From Lotus japonicus (taxonomy: Eukaryota > Streptophyta > Magnoliopsida > Fabales > Fabaceae): a stretch of 64,000 nucleotides of DNA. Positions 48,401 to 60,700 of this stretch are shown here, in pieces. A model generated the notes under the pieces. The model searched no databases, was not told where the DNA came from, and was given only the letters and a program-made list of their open reading frames with translations. The translations under genes and the position numbers were made by a program. The stretch covers positions 38,879,158-38,943,157 of the forward strand of contig NC_080042.1 of the NCBI RefSeq assembly GCF_012489685.1, written 5' to 3'. The first letter of the stretch is position 1. Each line of letters starts with the position of its first letter.

Positions 48401-49950
48401 GCAGTCTTGAAATTGTTCGTAGAGCTGCTTGACGGGAACATAACTCGAACAAATGTGCAATCCTGAAATGTTTCAAATTTTTTTCCACAATTTAAGGGAC
48501 TAAAATTAGGGACTGTGCCCCAGTTTCGTCGAATACGCGCGCAGGAATTTTGTTTTACGAAAGTTTCGCCCAAATTGTTCGTAGAGCTGCTTGACGGGAA
48601 CATAACTCGAACAAATGTGCAGTCTTGAAATTGTTCGTAGAGCTGCTTGACGGGAACATAACTCGAACAATGTGCAATCCTGAAATGTTTCAAATTTTTT
48701 TCCACAGTTTAAGGGACTAAAATTAGGGACTGTGCCCCAGTTTCGTCGAATACGCGCAGGAATTTTGTTTTACGAAAGTTTCGCCCAAATTGTTCGTAGA
48801 GCTGCTTGACGGGAACATAACTCGAAAATGTGCAGTCTTGAAATTGTTCGTAGAGCTGCTTGACGGGAACATAACTCGAACAAATGTGCAATCCTGAAAT
48901 GTTTCAATTTTTTTCCACAATTTAAGGGACTAAAATTAGGGACTGTGCCCCAGTTTCGTCGAATACGCGCGCAGGAATTTTGTTTTACGAAAGTTTCGCC
49001 CAAATTGTTCGTAGAGCTGCTTGACGGGAACATAACTCGAACAATGTGCAGTCTTGAAATTGTTCGTAGAGTGCTTGACGGGAACATAACTCGAACAAAT
49101 GTGCAATCCTGAAATGTTTCAAATTTTTTTCCACATTTAAGGGACTAAAATTAGGGACTGTGCCCAGTTTCGTCGAATACGCGCGCAGGAATTTTGTTTT
49201 ACGAAAGTTTCGCCCAAATTGTTCGTAGAGCTGCTTGACGGGAACATAACTCGAACAAATGTGCAATCCTGAAATGTTTCAAATTTTTTTCCACAATTTA
49301 AGGGACTAAAATTAGGGACTGTGCCCCAGTTTCGTCGAATTCGCGCGCAGGAATTTTGTTTTACGAAAGTTTCACCCAAATTGTTCGTAGAGCTGCTTGA
49401 CGGGAACATAACTCGAAAATGTGCAGTCTTGAAATTGTTCGTAGAGCTGCTTGACGGGAACATAACTCGAACAAATGTGCAATCCTGAAATGTTTCAAAT
49501 TTTTTTCCACAATTTAAGGGACTAAAATTAGGGACTGTGCCCCAGTTTCGTCGAATTCGCGCGCAGGAATTTTGTTTTACGAAAGTTTCGCCCAAATTGT
49601 TCGTAGAGCTGCTTGACGGGAACATAACTCGAAAAATGTGCAGTCTTGAAATTGTTCGTAGAGCTGCTTGACGGGAACATAACTCGAACAAATGTGCAAT
49701 CCTGAAATGTTTCAAATTTTTTTCCACAATTTAAGGACTAAATTAGGGACTGTGCCCCAGTTTCGTCGAATACGCGCGCAGGAATTTTGTTTTACGAAAG
49801 TTTCGCCCAAATTGTTCGTAGAGCTGCTTGACGGGAACATAACTCGAACAATGTGCAGTCTTGAAATTGTTCGTAGAGCTGCTTGACGGGAACATAACTC
49901 GAACAAATGTGCAATCCTGAATGTTTCAAATTTTTTTCCACAGTTTAAGG
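45477..49950 (-). repeat. Family B 218-bp dimer array with dense one-base indels
   Basis: About 20 repeats of full plus short monomer at about 216-218 bp spacing. Single-base losses and gains occur throughout: aaatgtca near 46147, agagtgcttg near 46165, ggaaactaac near 46335, aatcgaaaa near 48172, gttatggg near 47900 and atttaagg near 49134. They stop near 49.95 kb, after which the sequence is clean. Real mutation would not be expected to stop so sharply, so most of these are probably consensus errors in a hard-to-resolve array. Confidence 0.9.
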
Positions 49951-50815
49951 GACTAAAATTAGGGATTGTGCCCCAGTTTCGTCGAATACGCGCGCAGGAA
50001 TTTTGTTTTACGAAAGTTTCGCCCAAATTGTTCGTAGAGCTGCTTGACGGGAACATAACTCGAACAAATGTGCAGTCTTGAAATTGTTCGTAGAGCTGCT
50101 TGACGGGAACATAACTCGAACAAATGTGCAGTCCTGAAATTTTCCGAATTTTTGTCCACAGTTTAAGGGACTAAAATTAGGGACTGTGCCCCAGTTTCGT
50201 CGAATTCGCGCGCAGGAATTTTGTTTTACGAAAGTTTCACCCAAATTGTTCGTAGAGCTGCTTGACGGGAACATAACTCGAAAAATGTGCAGTCTTGAAA
50301 TTGTTCGTAGAGCTGCTTGACGGGAACATAACTCGAACAAATGTGCAATCCTGAAATGTTTCAAATTTTTTTCCACAGTTTAAGGGACTAAAATTAGGGA
50401 CTGTGCCCCAGTTTCGTCGAATACGCGCGCAGGAATTTTGTTTTACGAAAGTTTCGCCCAAATTGTTCGTAGAGCTGCTTGACGGGAACATAACTCGAAC
50501 AAATGTGTTGTTCTGAAATGTTCCAAATTTTAGTCCACAGTTTAAGGGACTAAAATTAGTGACTGTGCCCCAGTTTCGTCGAATTCGCGCGCACGAATTT
50601 TGTTTTACGAACGTTTCGCCCAAAGTTTTCGTAGAGCTGCTCGACGGGAACATAACTCGAACAAATGTGCAGTCCTGAAATGTTCCAAATTTTTGTCCAC
50701 TGTTTAAGGGACTAAAATTAGGGACTGTGCCCCAGTTTCGTCGAATTCGCGCGCAGGAATTTTGTTTTACGAAAGTTTCGCCCAAATTGTTCGTAGAGCT
50801 GCTCGACGGGAACAT
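49951..50815 (-). repeat. Family B, end of a 3199-bp-type HOR
   Basis: Clean sequence matching 21731-22595 at an offset of 28220, with the usual markers (ttttccgaattt near 50140, ttttagtccac near 50528 and caaagttttcg near 50621). Confidence 0.88.
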
Positions 50816-53800
50816 AACTCGAACAAATTAGCAGTCTTGAAATGTTTCAAATTTTTGTCCACAGTTTAAGGGACTAAAATTAGGGACTGTGCCTTAGTTT
50901 CGTCGAATTCGCGCGCAGGAATTTTGTTTTACGATAGTTTCGCCCAAATTGTTCGTAGAGCTGCTCGACAGGATCAGAACTCGAACAAATGAGCAGTCCT
51001 GAAATTTTCCAAATTTTTGTCCACAGTTTAAGGGACTAAAATTTGGGACTGTGCCCCAGTTTCGTCGAATTCGCGCGCAGGTATTTTGTTTTACGAAAGT
51101 TTCACCCAAATTGTTCGTAGAGCTGCTTGACGGGAACATAACTCGAAAAATATGCAGTCTTGAAATTGTTCGTAGAGCTGCTTGACGGGAACATAACTCG
51201 AACAAATGTGCAATCCTGAAATGTTTCAAATTTTTTTCCACAATTTAAGGGACTAAAATTAGGGACTGTGCCCCAGTTTCGTCGAATACGCGCGCAGGAA
51301 TTTTGTTTTACGAAAGTTTCGCCCAAATTGTTCGTAGAGCTGCTTGACGGGAACATAACTCGAACAAATGTGCAGTCTTGAAATTGTTCGTAGAGCTGCT
51401 TGACATGAACATAACTCGAACAAATGTGCTGTGCTGAAATGTTCCAAATTTTTGTCCACAGTTTAAGGGACTAAAATTAGTGACTGTGCCCCAGTTTCGT
51501 CGAATTCGCGCGCAGGAATTTTGTTTTATGAACGTTTCGCCCAAATTGTTCGTAGAGCTGCTTGACGGGAACATAACTCGAACAAAAGTGCAATATTGAA
51601 ATGTTCCAAATTTTTGTCCACAGTTTAAGGGACTAAAATTAGGGACTGTGCCCTAGTTTCGTCGAATTCGCGCGCAGGAATTTTGTTTTATGAACGTTTC
51701 GCCCAAATTGTTCGTATAGCTGCTTGACGGAAACATAATTCGAACAAATGTGCAGTCCTGGAATGTTTCAAATTTTTGTCCACTGTTTAAGTGACTAAAA
51801 TTAGGGACTGTGCCCCAGTTTCGTCGAATTCGCGCGCAGGAATTTTTTTTTACGAAAGTTTCGCCCAAATTGTTCGTAGAGCTGCTCGACGGGAACATAA
51901 CTCGAACAAATTAGCAGTCCTGAAATGTTTCAAATTTTTGTCCACAGTTTAAGGGACTAAAATTAGGGACTGTGCCTTAGTTTCGTCGAATTCGCGCGCA
52001 GGAATTTTGTTTTACGATAGTTTCGCCCAAATTGTTCGTAGAGCTGCTCGACAGGATCAGAACTCGAACAAATGAGCAGTCCTGAAATTTTCCAAATTTT
52101 TGTCCACAGTTTAAGGGACTAAAATTTGGGACTGTGCCCCAGTTTCGTCGAATTCGCGCGCAGGAATTTTGTTTTACGAAAGTTTCACCCAAATTGTTCG
52201 TAGAGCTGCTTGACGGGAACATAACTCGAACAAATGTGCAGTCTTGAAATTGTTCGTAGAGCTGCTTGACGGGAACATAACTCGAACAAATGTGCAATCC
52301 TGAAATGTTTCAAATTTTTTTCCACAATTTAAGGGACTAAAATTAGGGACTGTGCCCCAGTTTCGTCGAATACGCGCGCAGGAATTTTGTTTTACGAAAG
52401 TTTCGCCCAAATTGTTCGTAGAGCTGCTTGACGGGAACATAACTCGAACAAATGTGCAGTCTTGAAATTGTTCGTAGAGTTGCTTGACGGGAACATAACT
52501 CGAACAAATGTGCAATCCTGAAATGTTTCAAATTTTTTTGCACAGTTTAAGGGACTAAAATTAGGGACTGTGCCCCAGTTTCGTCGAATACGCGCGCAGG
52601 AATTTTGTTTTACGAAAGTTTCGCCCAAATTGTTCGTAGAGCTGCTTGACGGGAACATAACTCGAACAAATGTGCAATCTTGAAATGTTTCAAATTTTTT
52701 TCCACAATTTAAGGGACTAAAATTAGGGACTGTGCCCCAGTTTCGTCGAATTCGCGCGCAGGAATTTTGTTTTACGAAAGTTTCACCCAAATTGTTCGTA
52801 GAGCTGCTTGACGGGAACATAACTCGAAAAATGTGCAGTCTTGAAATTGTTCGTAGAGCTGCTTGACGGGAACATAACTCGAACAAATGTGCAATCCTGA
52901 AATGTTTCAAATTTTTTTCCACAATTTAAGGGACTAAAATTAGGGACTGTGCCCCAGTTTCGTCGAATACGCGCGCAGGAATTTTGTTTTACGAAAGTTT
53001 CGCCCAAATTGTTCGTAGAGCTGCTTGACGGGAACATAACTCGAACAAATGTGCAGTCTTAATATTGTTCGTAGAGCTGCTTGACGGGAACATAACTCGA
53101 ACAAATGTGCAATCCTGAAATGTTTCAAATTTTTTTCCACAGTTTAAGGGACTAAAATTAGGGACTGTGCCCCAGTTTCGTCGAATTCGCGCGCAGGAAT
53201 TTTGTTTTACGAAAGTTTCGCCCAAATTGTTCGTAGAGCTGCTTGACGGGAACATAACTCGAACAAATGTGCAGTCTTGAAATTGTTCGTAGAGCTGCTT
53301 GACGGGAACATAACTCGAACAAATGTGCAGTCCTGAAATTTTCCGAATTTTTGTCCACAGTTTAAGGGACTAAAATTAGGGACTGTGCCCCAGTTTCGTC
53401 GAATTCGCGCGCAGGAATTTTGTTTTACGAAAGTTTCACCCAAATTGTTCGTAGAGCTGCTTGACGGGAACATAACTCGAAAAATGTGCAGTCTTGAAAT
53501 TGTTCGTAGAGCTGCTTGACGGGAACATAACTCGAACAAATGTGCAATCCTGAAATGTTTCAAATTTTTTTCCACAGTTTAAGGGACTAAAATTAGGGAC
53601 TGTGCCCCAGTTTCGTCGAATACGCGCGCAGGAATTTTGTTTTACGAAAGTTTCGCCCAAATTGTTCGTAGAGCTGCTTGACGGGAACATAACTCGAACA
53701 AATGTGCTGTTCTGAAATGTTCCAAATTTTAGTCCACAGTTTAAGGGACTAAAATTAGTGACTGTGCCCCAGTTTCGTCGAATTCGCGCGCACGAATTTT

Positions 53801-54014
53801 GTTTTACGAACGTTTCGCCCAAAGTTTTCGTAGAGCTGCTCGACGGGAACATAACTCGAACAAATGTGCAGTCCTGAAATGTTCCAAATTTTTGTCCACT
53901 GTTTAAGGGACTAAAATTAGGGACTGTGCCCCAGTTTCGTCGAATTCGCGCGCAGGAATTTTGTTTTACGAAAGTTTCGCCCAAATTGTTCGTAGAGCTG
54001 CTCGACGGGAACAT
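50816..54014 (-). repeat. Family B 25-monomer HOR, 3199 bp
   Basis: Seventeen full and eight short monomers, with short monomers near 51148, 51371, 52242, 52460, 52832, 53054, 53273 and 53490. Three of the short-unit boundaries carry cgaaaaatg (one base shorter than cgaacaaatg), giving 3199. It keeps the three monomers that the 2713-bp unit lacks. Confidence 0.92.
53273..53328 (-). repeat. 56-bp truncated monomer of family B (one example)
   Basis: Lacks 106 bp of the full monomer. The left parent reads tgaaatgttcc and the right parent cccaaattgttcg. The product reads tgaaattgttcg, so the ends share the four bases aaat (53280-53283). The same junction is seen in essentially every short B monomer, with variants such as ttaatattg and ttgtaattg, so a single deletion was amplified many times. 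As 56 is not a multiple of three it shifts all pseudo-frames. Confidence 0.9.
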
Positions 54015-57000
54015 AACTCGAACAAATTAGCAGTCCTGAAATGTTTCAAATTTTTGTCCACAGTTTAAGGGACTAAAATTAGGGACTGTGCCTTAGTTTC
54101 GTCGAATTCGCGCGTAGGAATTTTGTTTTACGATAGTTTCGCCCAAATTGTTCGTAGAGCTGCTCGACAGGATCAGAACTCGAACAAATGAGCAGTCCTG
54201 AAATTTTCCAAATTTTTGTCCACAGTTTAAGGGACTAAAATTTGGGACTGTGCCCCAGTTTCGTCGAATTCGCGCGCAGGAATTTTGTTTTACGAAAGTT
54301 TCACCCAAATTGTTCGTAGAGCTGCTTGACGGGAACATAACTCGAAAAATGTGCAGTCTTGAAATTGTTCGTAGAGCTGCTTGACGGGAACATAACTCGA
54401 ACAAATGTGCAATCCTGAAATGTTTCAAATTTTTTTCCACAATTTAAGGGACTAAAATTAGGGACTGTGCCCCAGTTTCGTCGAATACGCGCGCAGGAAT
54501 TTTGTTTTACGAAAGTTTCGCCCAAATTGTTCGTAGAGCTGCTTGACGGGAACATAACTCGAACAAATGTGCAGTCTTGAAATTGTTCGTAGAGCTGCTT
54601 GACATGAACATAACTCGAACAAATGTGCTGTGCTGAAATGTTCCAAATTTTTGTCCACAGTTTAAGGGACTAAAATTAGTGACTGTGCCCCAGTTTCGTC
54701 GAATTCGCGCGCAGGAATTTTGTTTTATGAACGTTTCGCCCAAATTGTTCGTAGAGCTGCTTGACGGGAACATAACTCGAACAAAAGTGCAATATTGAAA
54801 TGTTCCAAATTTTTGTCCACAGTTTAAGGGACTAAAATTAGGGACTGTGCCCTAGTTTCGTCGAATTCGCGCGCAGGAATTTTGTTTTATGAACGTTTCG
54901 CCCAAATTGTTCGTATAGCTGCTTGACGGAAACATAATTCGAACAAATGTGCAGTCCTGGAATGTTTCAAATTTTTGTCCACTGTTTAAGTGACTAAAAT
55001 TAGGGACTGTGCCCCAGTTTCGTCGAATTCGCGCGCAGGAATTTTTTTTTACGAAAGTTTCGCCCAAATTGTTCGTAGAGCTGCTCGACGGGAACATAAC
55101 TCGAACAAATTAGCAGTCCTGAAATGTTTCAAATTTTTGTCCACAGTTTAAGGGACTAAAATTAGGGACTGTGCCTTAGTTTCGTCGAATTCGCGCGCAG
55201 GAATTTTGTTTTACGATAGTTTCGCCCAAATTGTTCGTAGAGCTGCTCGACAGGATCAGAACTCGAACAAATGAGCAGTCCTGAAATTTTCCAAATTTTT
55301 GTCCACAGTATAAGGGACTAAAATTTGGGACTGTGCCCCAGTTTCGTCGAATTCGCGCGCAGGAATTTTGTTTTACGAAAGTTTCACCCAAATTGTTCGT
55401 AGAGCTGCTTGATGGGAACATAACTCGAACAAATGTGCAGTCTTGAAATTGTTCGTAGAGCTGCTTGACGGGAACATAACTCGAACAAATGTGCAATCCT
55501 GAAATGTTTCAAATTTTTTTCCACAATTTAAGGGACTAAAATTAGGGACTGTGCCCCAGTTTCGTCGAATACGCGCGCAGGAATTTTGTTTTACGAAAGT
55601 TTCGCCCAAATTGTTCGTAGAGCTGCTTGACGGGAACATAACTCGAACAAATGTGCAGTCTTGAAATTGTTCGTAGAGTTGCTTGACGGGAACATAACTC
55701 GAACAAATGTGCAATCCTGAAATGTTTCAAATTTTTTTCCACAGTTTAAGGGACTAAAATTAGGGACTGTGCCCCAGTTTCGTCGAATACGCGCGCAGGA
55801 ATTTTGTTTTACGAAAGTTTCGCCCAAATTGTTCGTAGAGCTGCTTGATGGGAACATAACTCGAACAAATGTGCAATCCTGAAATGTTTCAAATTTTTTT
55901 CCACAATTTAAGGGACTAAAATTAGGGACTGTGCCCCAGTTTCGTCGAATTCGCGCGCAGGAATTTTGTTTTACGAAAGTTTCACCCAAATTGTTCGTAG
56001 AGCTGCTTGACGGGAACATAACTCGAAAAATGTGCAGTCTTGAAATTGTTCGTAGAGCTGCTTGACGGGAACATAACTCGAACAAATGTGCAATCCTGAA
56101 ATGTTTCAAATTTTTTTCCACAATTTAAGGGACTAAAATTAGGGACTGTGCCCCAGTTTCGTCGAATACGCGCGCAGGAATTTTGTTTTACGAAAGTTTC
56201 GCCCAAATTGTTCGTAGAGCTGCTTGACGGGAACATAACTCGAACAAATGTGCAGTCTTAATATTGTTCGTAGAGTTGCTTGACGGGAACATAACTCGAA
56301 CAAATGTGCAATCCTGAAATGTTTCAAATTTTTTTCCACAGTTTAAGGGACTAAAATTAGGGACTGTGCCCCAGTTTCGTCGAATACGCGCGCAGGAATT
56401 TTGTTTTACGAAAGTTTCGCCCAAATTGTTCGTAGAGCTGCTTGACGGGAACATAACTCGAACAAATGTGCAGTCTTGAAATTGTTCGTAGAGCTGCTTG
56501 ACGGGAACATAACTCGAACAAATGTGCAGTCCTGAAATTTTCCGAATTTTTGTCCACAGTTTAAGGGACTAAAATTAGGGACTGTGCCCCAGTTTCGTCG
56601 AATTCGCGCGCAGGAATTTTGTTTTACGAAAGTTTCACCCAAATTGTTCGTAGAGCTGCTTGACGGGAACATAACTCGAAAAATGTGCAGTCTTGAAATT
56701 GTTCGTAGAGCTGCTTGACGGGAACATAACTCGAACAAATGTGCAATCCTGAAATGTTTCAAATTTTTTTCCACAGTTTAAGGGACTAAAATTAGGGACT
56801 GTGCCCCAGTTTCGTCGAATACGCGCGCAGAAATTTTGTTTTACGAAAGTTTCGCCCAAATTGTTCGTAGAGCTGCTTGACGGGAACATAACTCGAACAA
56901 ATGTGCTGTTCTGAAATGTTCCAAATTTTAGTCCACAGTTTAAGGGACTAAAATTAGTGACTGTGCCCCAGTTTCGTCGAATTCGCGCGCACGAATTTTG

Positions 57001-57213
57001 TTTTACGAACGTTTCGCCCAAAGTTTTCGTAGAGCTGCTCGACGGGAACATAACTCGAACAAATGTGCAGTCCTGAAATGTTCCAAATTTTTGTCCACTG
57101 TTTAAGGGACTAAAATTAGGGACTGTGCCCCAGTTTCGTCGAATTCGCGCGCAGGAATTTTGTTTTACGAAAGTTTCGCCCAAATTGTTCGTAGAGCTGC
57201 TTGACGGGAACAT
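54015..57213 (-). repeat. Family B 3199-bp HOR, second contiguous copy, altered at its end
   Basis: Matches the preceding unit at an offset of 3199. Near 57200 the expected ctgctcgacggg...caaattagcag is replaced by ctgcttgacggg...caaatgtgcaatcc, marking the start of a local rearrangement. Confidence 0.88.
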
Positions 57214-59695
57214 AACTCGAACAAATGTGCAATCCTGAAATGTTTCAAATTTTTTTCCACAGTTTAAGGGACTAAAATTAGGGACTGTGCCCCAGTTTCG
57301 TCGAATACGCGCGCAGGAATTTTGTTTTACGAAAGTTTCGCCCAAATTGTTCGTAGAGCTGCTTGACGGGAACATAACTCGAACAAATGTGCAGTCTTGA
57401 AATTGTTCGTAGAGCTGCTTGACGGGAACATAACTCGAACAAATGTGCAGTCCTGAAATTTTCCGCTTGTCCACAGTTTAAGGGACTAAAATTAGGGACT
57501 GTGCCCCAGTTTCGTCGAATTCGCGCGCAGGAATTTTGTTTTACGAAAGATTCACCCAAATTGTTCGTAGAGCTGCTTGACGGGAACATAACTCGAAAAA
57601 TGTGCAGTCTTGAAATTGTTCGTAGAGCTGCTTGACGGGAACATAACTCGAACAAATGTGCAATCCTGAAATGTTTCAAATTTTTTTCCACAGTTTAAGG
57701 GACTAAAATTAGGGACTGTGCCCCAGTTTCGTCGAATACGCGCGCAGAAATTTTGTTTTACGAAAGTTTCGCCCAAATTGTTCGTAGAGCTGCTTGACGG
57801 GAACATAACTCGAACAAATGTGCTGTTCTGAAATGTTCCAAATTTTAGTCCACAGTTTAAGGGACTAAAATTAGTGACTGTGCCCCAGTTTCGTCGAATT
57901 CGCGCGCACGAATTTTGTTTTACGAACGTTTCGCCCAAAGTTTTCGTAGAGCTGCTCGACGGGAACATAACTCGAACAAATGTGCAGTCCTGAAATGTTC
58001 CAAATTTTTGTCCACTGTTTAAGGGACTAAAATTAGGGACTGTGCCCCAGTTTCGTCGAATTCGCGCGCAGGAATTTTGTTTTACGAAAGTTTCGCCCAA
58101 ATTGTTCGTAGAGCTGCTCGACGGGAACATAACTCGAACAAATTAGCAGTCCTGAAATTTTTCAAATTTTTGTCCACAGTTTAAGGGACTAAAATTAGGG
58201 ACTGTGCCTTAGTTTCGTCGAATTCGCGCGCAGGAATTTTGTTTTACGATAGTTTCGCCCAAATTGTTCGTAGAGCTGCTCGACAGGATCAGAACTCGAA
58301 CAAATGAGCAGTCCTGAAATTTTCCAAATTTTTGTCCACAGTTTTAGGGACTAAAATTAGGGACTGTGCCCCAGTTTCGTCGAATTCGCGCGCAGGAATT
58401 TTGTTTTACGAAAGTTTCACCCAAATTGTTCGTAGAGCTGCTTGACGGGAACATAACTCGAAAAATGTGCAGTCTTGAAATTGTTCGTAGAGCTGCTTGA
58501 CGGGAACATAACTCGAACAAATGTGCAATCCTGAAATGTTTCAAATTTTTTTCCACAGTTTAAGGGACTAAAATTAGGGACTGTGCCCCAGTTTCGTCGA
58601 ATACGCGCGCAGAAATTTTGTTTTACGAAAGTTTCGCCCAAATTGTTCGTAGAGCTGCTTGACGGGAACATAACTCGAACAAATGTGCTGTTCTGAAATG
58701 TTCCAAATTTTAGTCCACAGTTTAAGGGACTAAAATTAGTGACTGTGCCCCAGTTTCGTCGAATTCGCGCGCACGAATTTTGTTTTACGAACGTTTCGCC
58801 CAAAGTTTTCGTAGAGCTGCTCGACGGGAACATAACTCGAACAAATGTGCAGTCCTGAAATGTTCCAAATTTTTGTCCACTGTTTAAGGGACTAAAATTA
58901 GGGACTGTGCCCCAGTTTCGTCGAATTCGCGCGCAGGAATTTTGTTTTACGAAAGTTTCGCCCAAATTGTTCGTAGAGCTGCTCGACGGGAACATAACTC
59001 GAACAAATTAGCAGTCCTGAAATGTTTCAAATTTTTATCCACAGTTTAAGGGACTAAAATTAGGGACTGTGCCTTAGTTTCGTCGAATTCGCGCGCAGGA
59101 ATTTTGTTTTACGATAGTTTCGCCCAAATTGTTCGTAGAGCTGCTCGACAGGATCAGAACTCGAACAAATGAGCAGTCCTGAAATTTTCCAAATTTTTGT
59201 CCACAGTTTAAGGGACTAAAATTTGGGACTGTGCCCCAGTTTCGTCGAATTCGCGCGCAGGAATTTTGTTTTACGAAAGTTTCACCCAAATTGTTCGTAG
59301 AGCTGCTTGACGGGAACATAACTCGAAAAATGTGCAGTCTTGAAATTGTTCGTAGAGCTGCTTGACGGGAACATAACTCGAACAAATGTGCAATCCTGAA
59401 ATGTTTCAAATTTTTTTCCACAATTTAAGGGACTAAAATTAGGGACTGTGCCCCAGTTTCGTCGAATACGCGCGCAGGAATTTTGTTTTACGAAAGTTTC
59501 GCCCAAATTGTTCGTAGAGTTGCTTGACGGGAACATAACTCGAACAAATGTGCAGTCTTGAAATTGTTCGTAGAGCTGCTTGACGGGAACATAACTCGAA
59601 CAAATGTGCAGTCTTGAAATTGTTCGTAGAACTGCTCGACAGGAACAGAACTCGAACAAATGAGCAGTACTGAAATTTTCCGAATTTTTGTCCAC
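57214..59695 (-). repeat. Family B with 865-bp short-range duplications
   Basis: The three-monomer series that ends the HOR is repeated at 57552-58130 and 58417-58995. The spacing of 865 bp equals five full monomers plus one 55-bp short monomer. A similar series lies 917 bp further left, with a four-base loss at ttttccgcttgtcc (57459-57472). The rest follows the order seen near 33-35 kb. Confidence 0.86.
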
Positions 59696-60700
59696 AGTTT
59701 AAGGGACTAAAATTAGGGACTGTGCCCCAGTTTCGTCGAATTCGCGCGCAGGAATTTTGTTTTACGAAAGTTTCACCCAAATTGTTCGTAGAGCTGCTTG
59801 ACGGGAACATAACTCGAAAAATGTGCAGTCTTGAAATTGTTCGTAGAGCTGCTTGACGGGAACATAACTCGAACAAATGTGCAATCCTGAAATGTTTCAA
59901 ATTTTTTTCCACAGTTTAAGGGACTAAAATTAGGGACTGTGCCCCAGGTTCGTCGAATACGCGCGCAGGAATTTTGTTTTACGAAAGTTTCGCCCAAATT
60001 GTTCGTAGAGCTGCTTGACGGGAACATAACTCGAACAAATGTGCAGTCTTGAAATTGTTCGTAGAGCTGCTTGACGGGAACATAACTCGAACAAATGTGC
60101 TGTTCTGAAATGTTCCAAATTTTAGTCCACAGTTTAAGGGACTAAAATTAGTGACTGTGCCCCAGTTTCGTCGAATTCGCGCGCACGAATTTTGTTTTAC
60201 GAACGTTTCGCCCAAAGTTTTCGTAGAGCTGCTCGACGGGAACATAACTCGAACAAATGTGCAGTCCTGAAATGTTCCAAATTTTTGTCCACTGTTTAAG
60301 GGACTAAAATTAGGGACTGTGCCCCAGTTTCGTCGAATTCGCGCGCAGGAATTTTGTTTTACGATAGTTTCGCCCAAATTGTTCGTAGAGCTGCTCGACA
60401 GGATCAGAACTCGAACAAATGAGCAGTCCTGAAATTTTCCAAATTTTTGTCCACAGTTTAAGGGATTAAAATTTGGGACTGTGCCTCAGTTTCGCCGAAT
60501 TCGCGCGCAGGAATTTTGTTTTACGAAAGTTTCACCCAAATTGTTCGTAGAGCTGCTTGACGGGAACATAACTCGAACAAATGTGCAGTCTTGAAATTGT
60601 TCGTAGAGCTGCTCGACAGGAACAGAACTCGAACAAATGAGCAGTCCTGAAATTTTCCAAATTTTTGTCCACAGTTTAAGGGACTAAATTTAGGGACTGT
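59696..60700 (-). repeat. Family B mosaic
   Basis: 59930-60360 matches 32201-32631 (with ttttagtccac, gcgcacgaatt and caaagttttcg). The sequence then jumps to acgatagtttcg at 60362, skipping one or more monomers present in the earlier copy. Confidence 0.83.
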
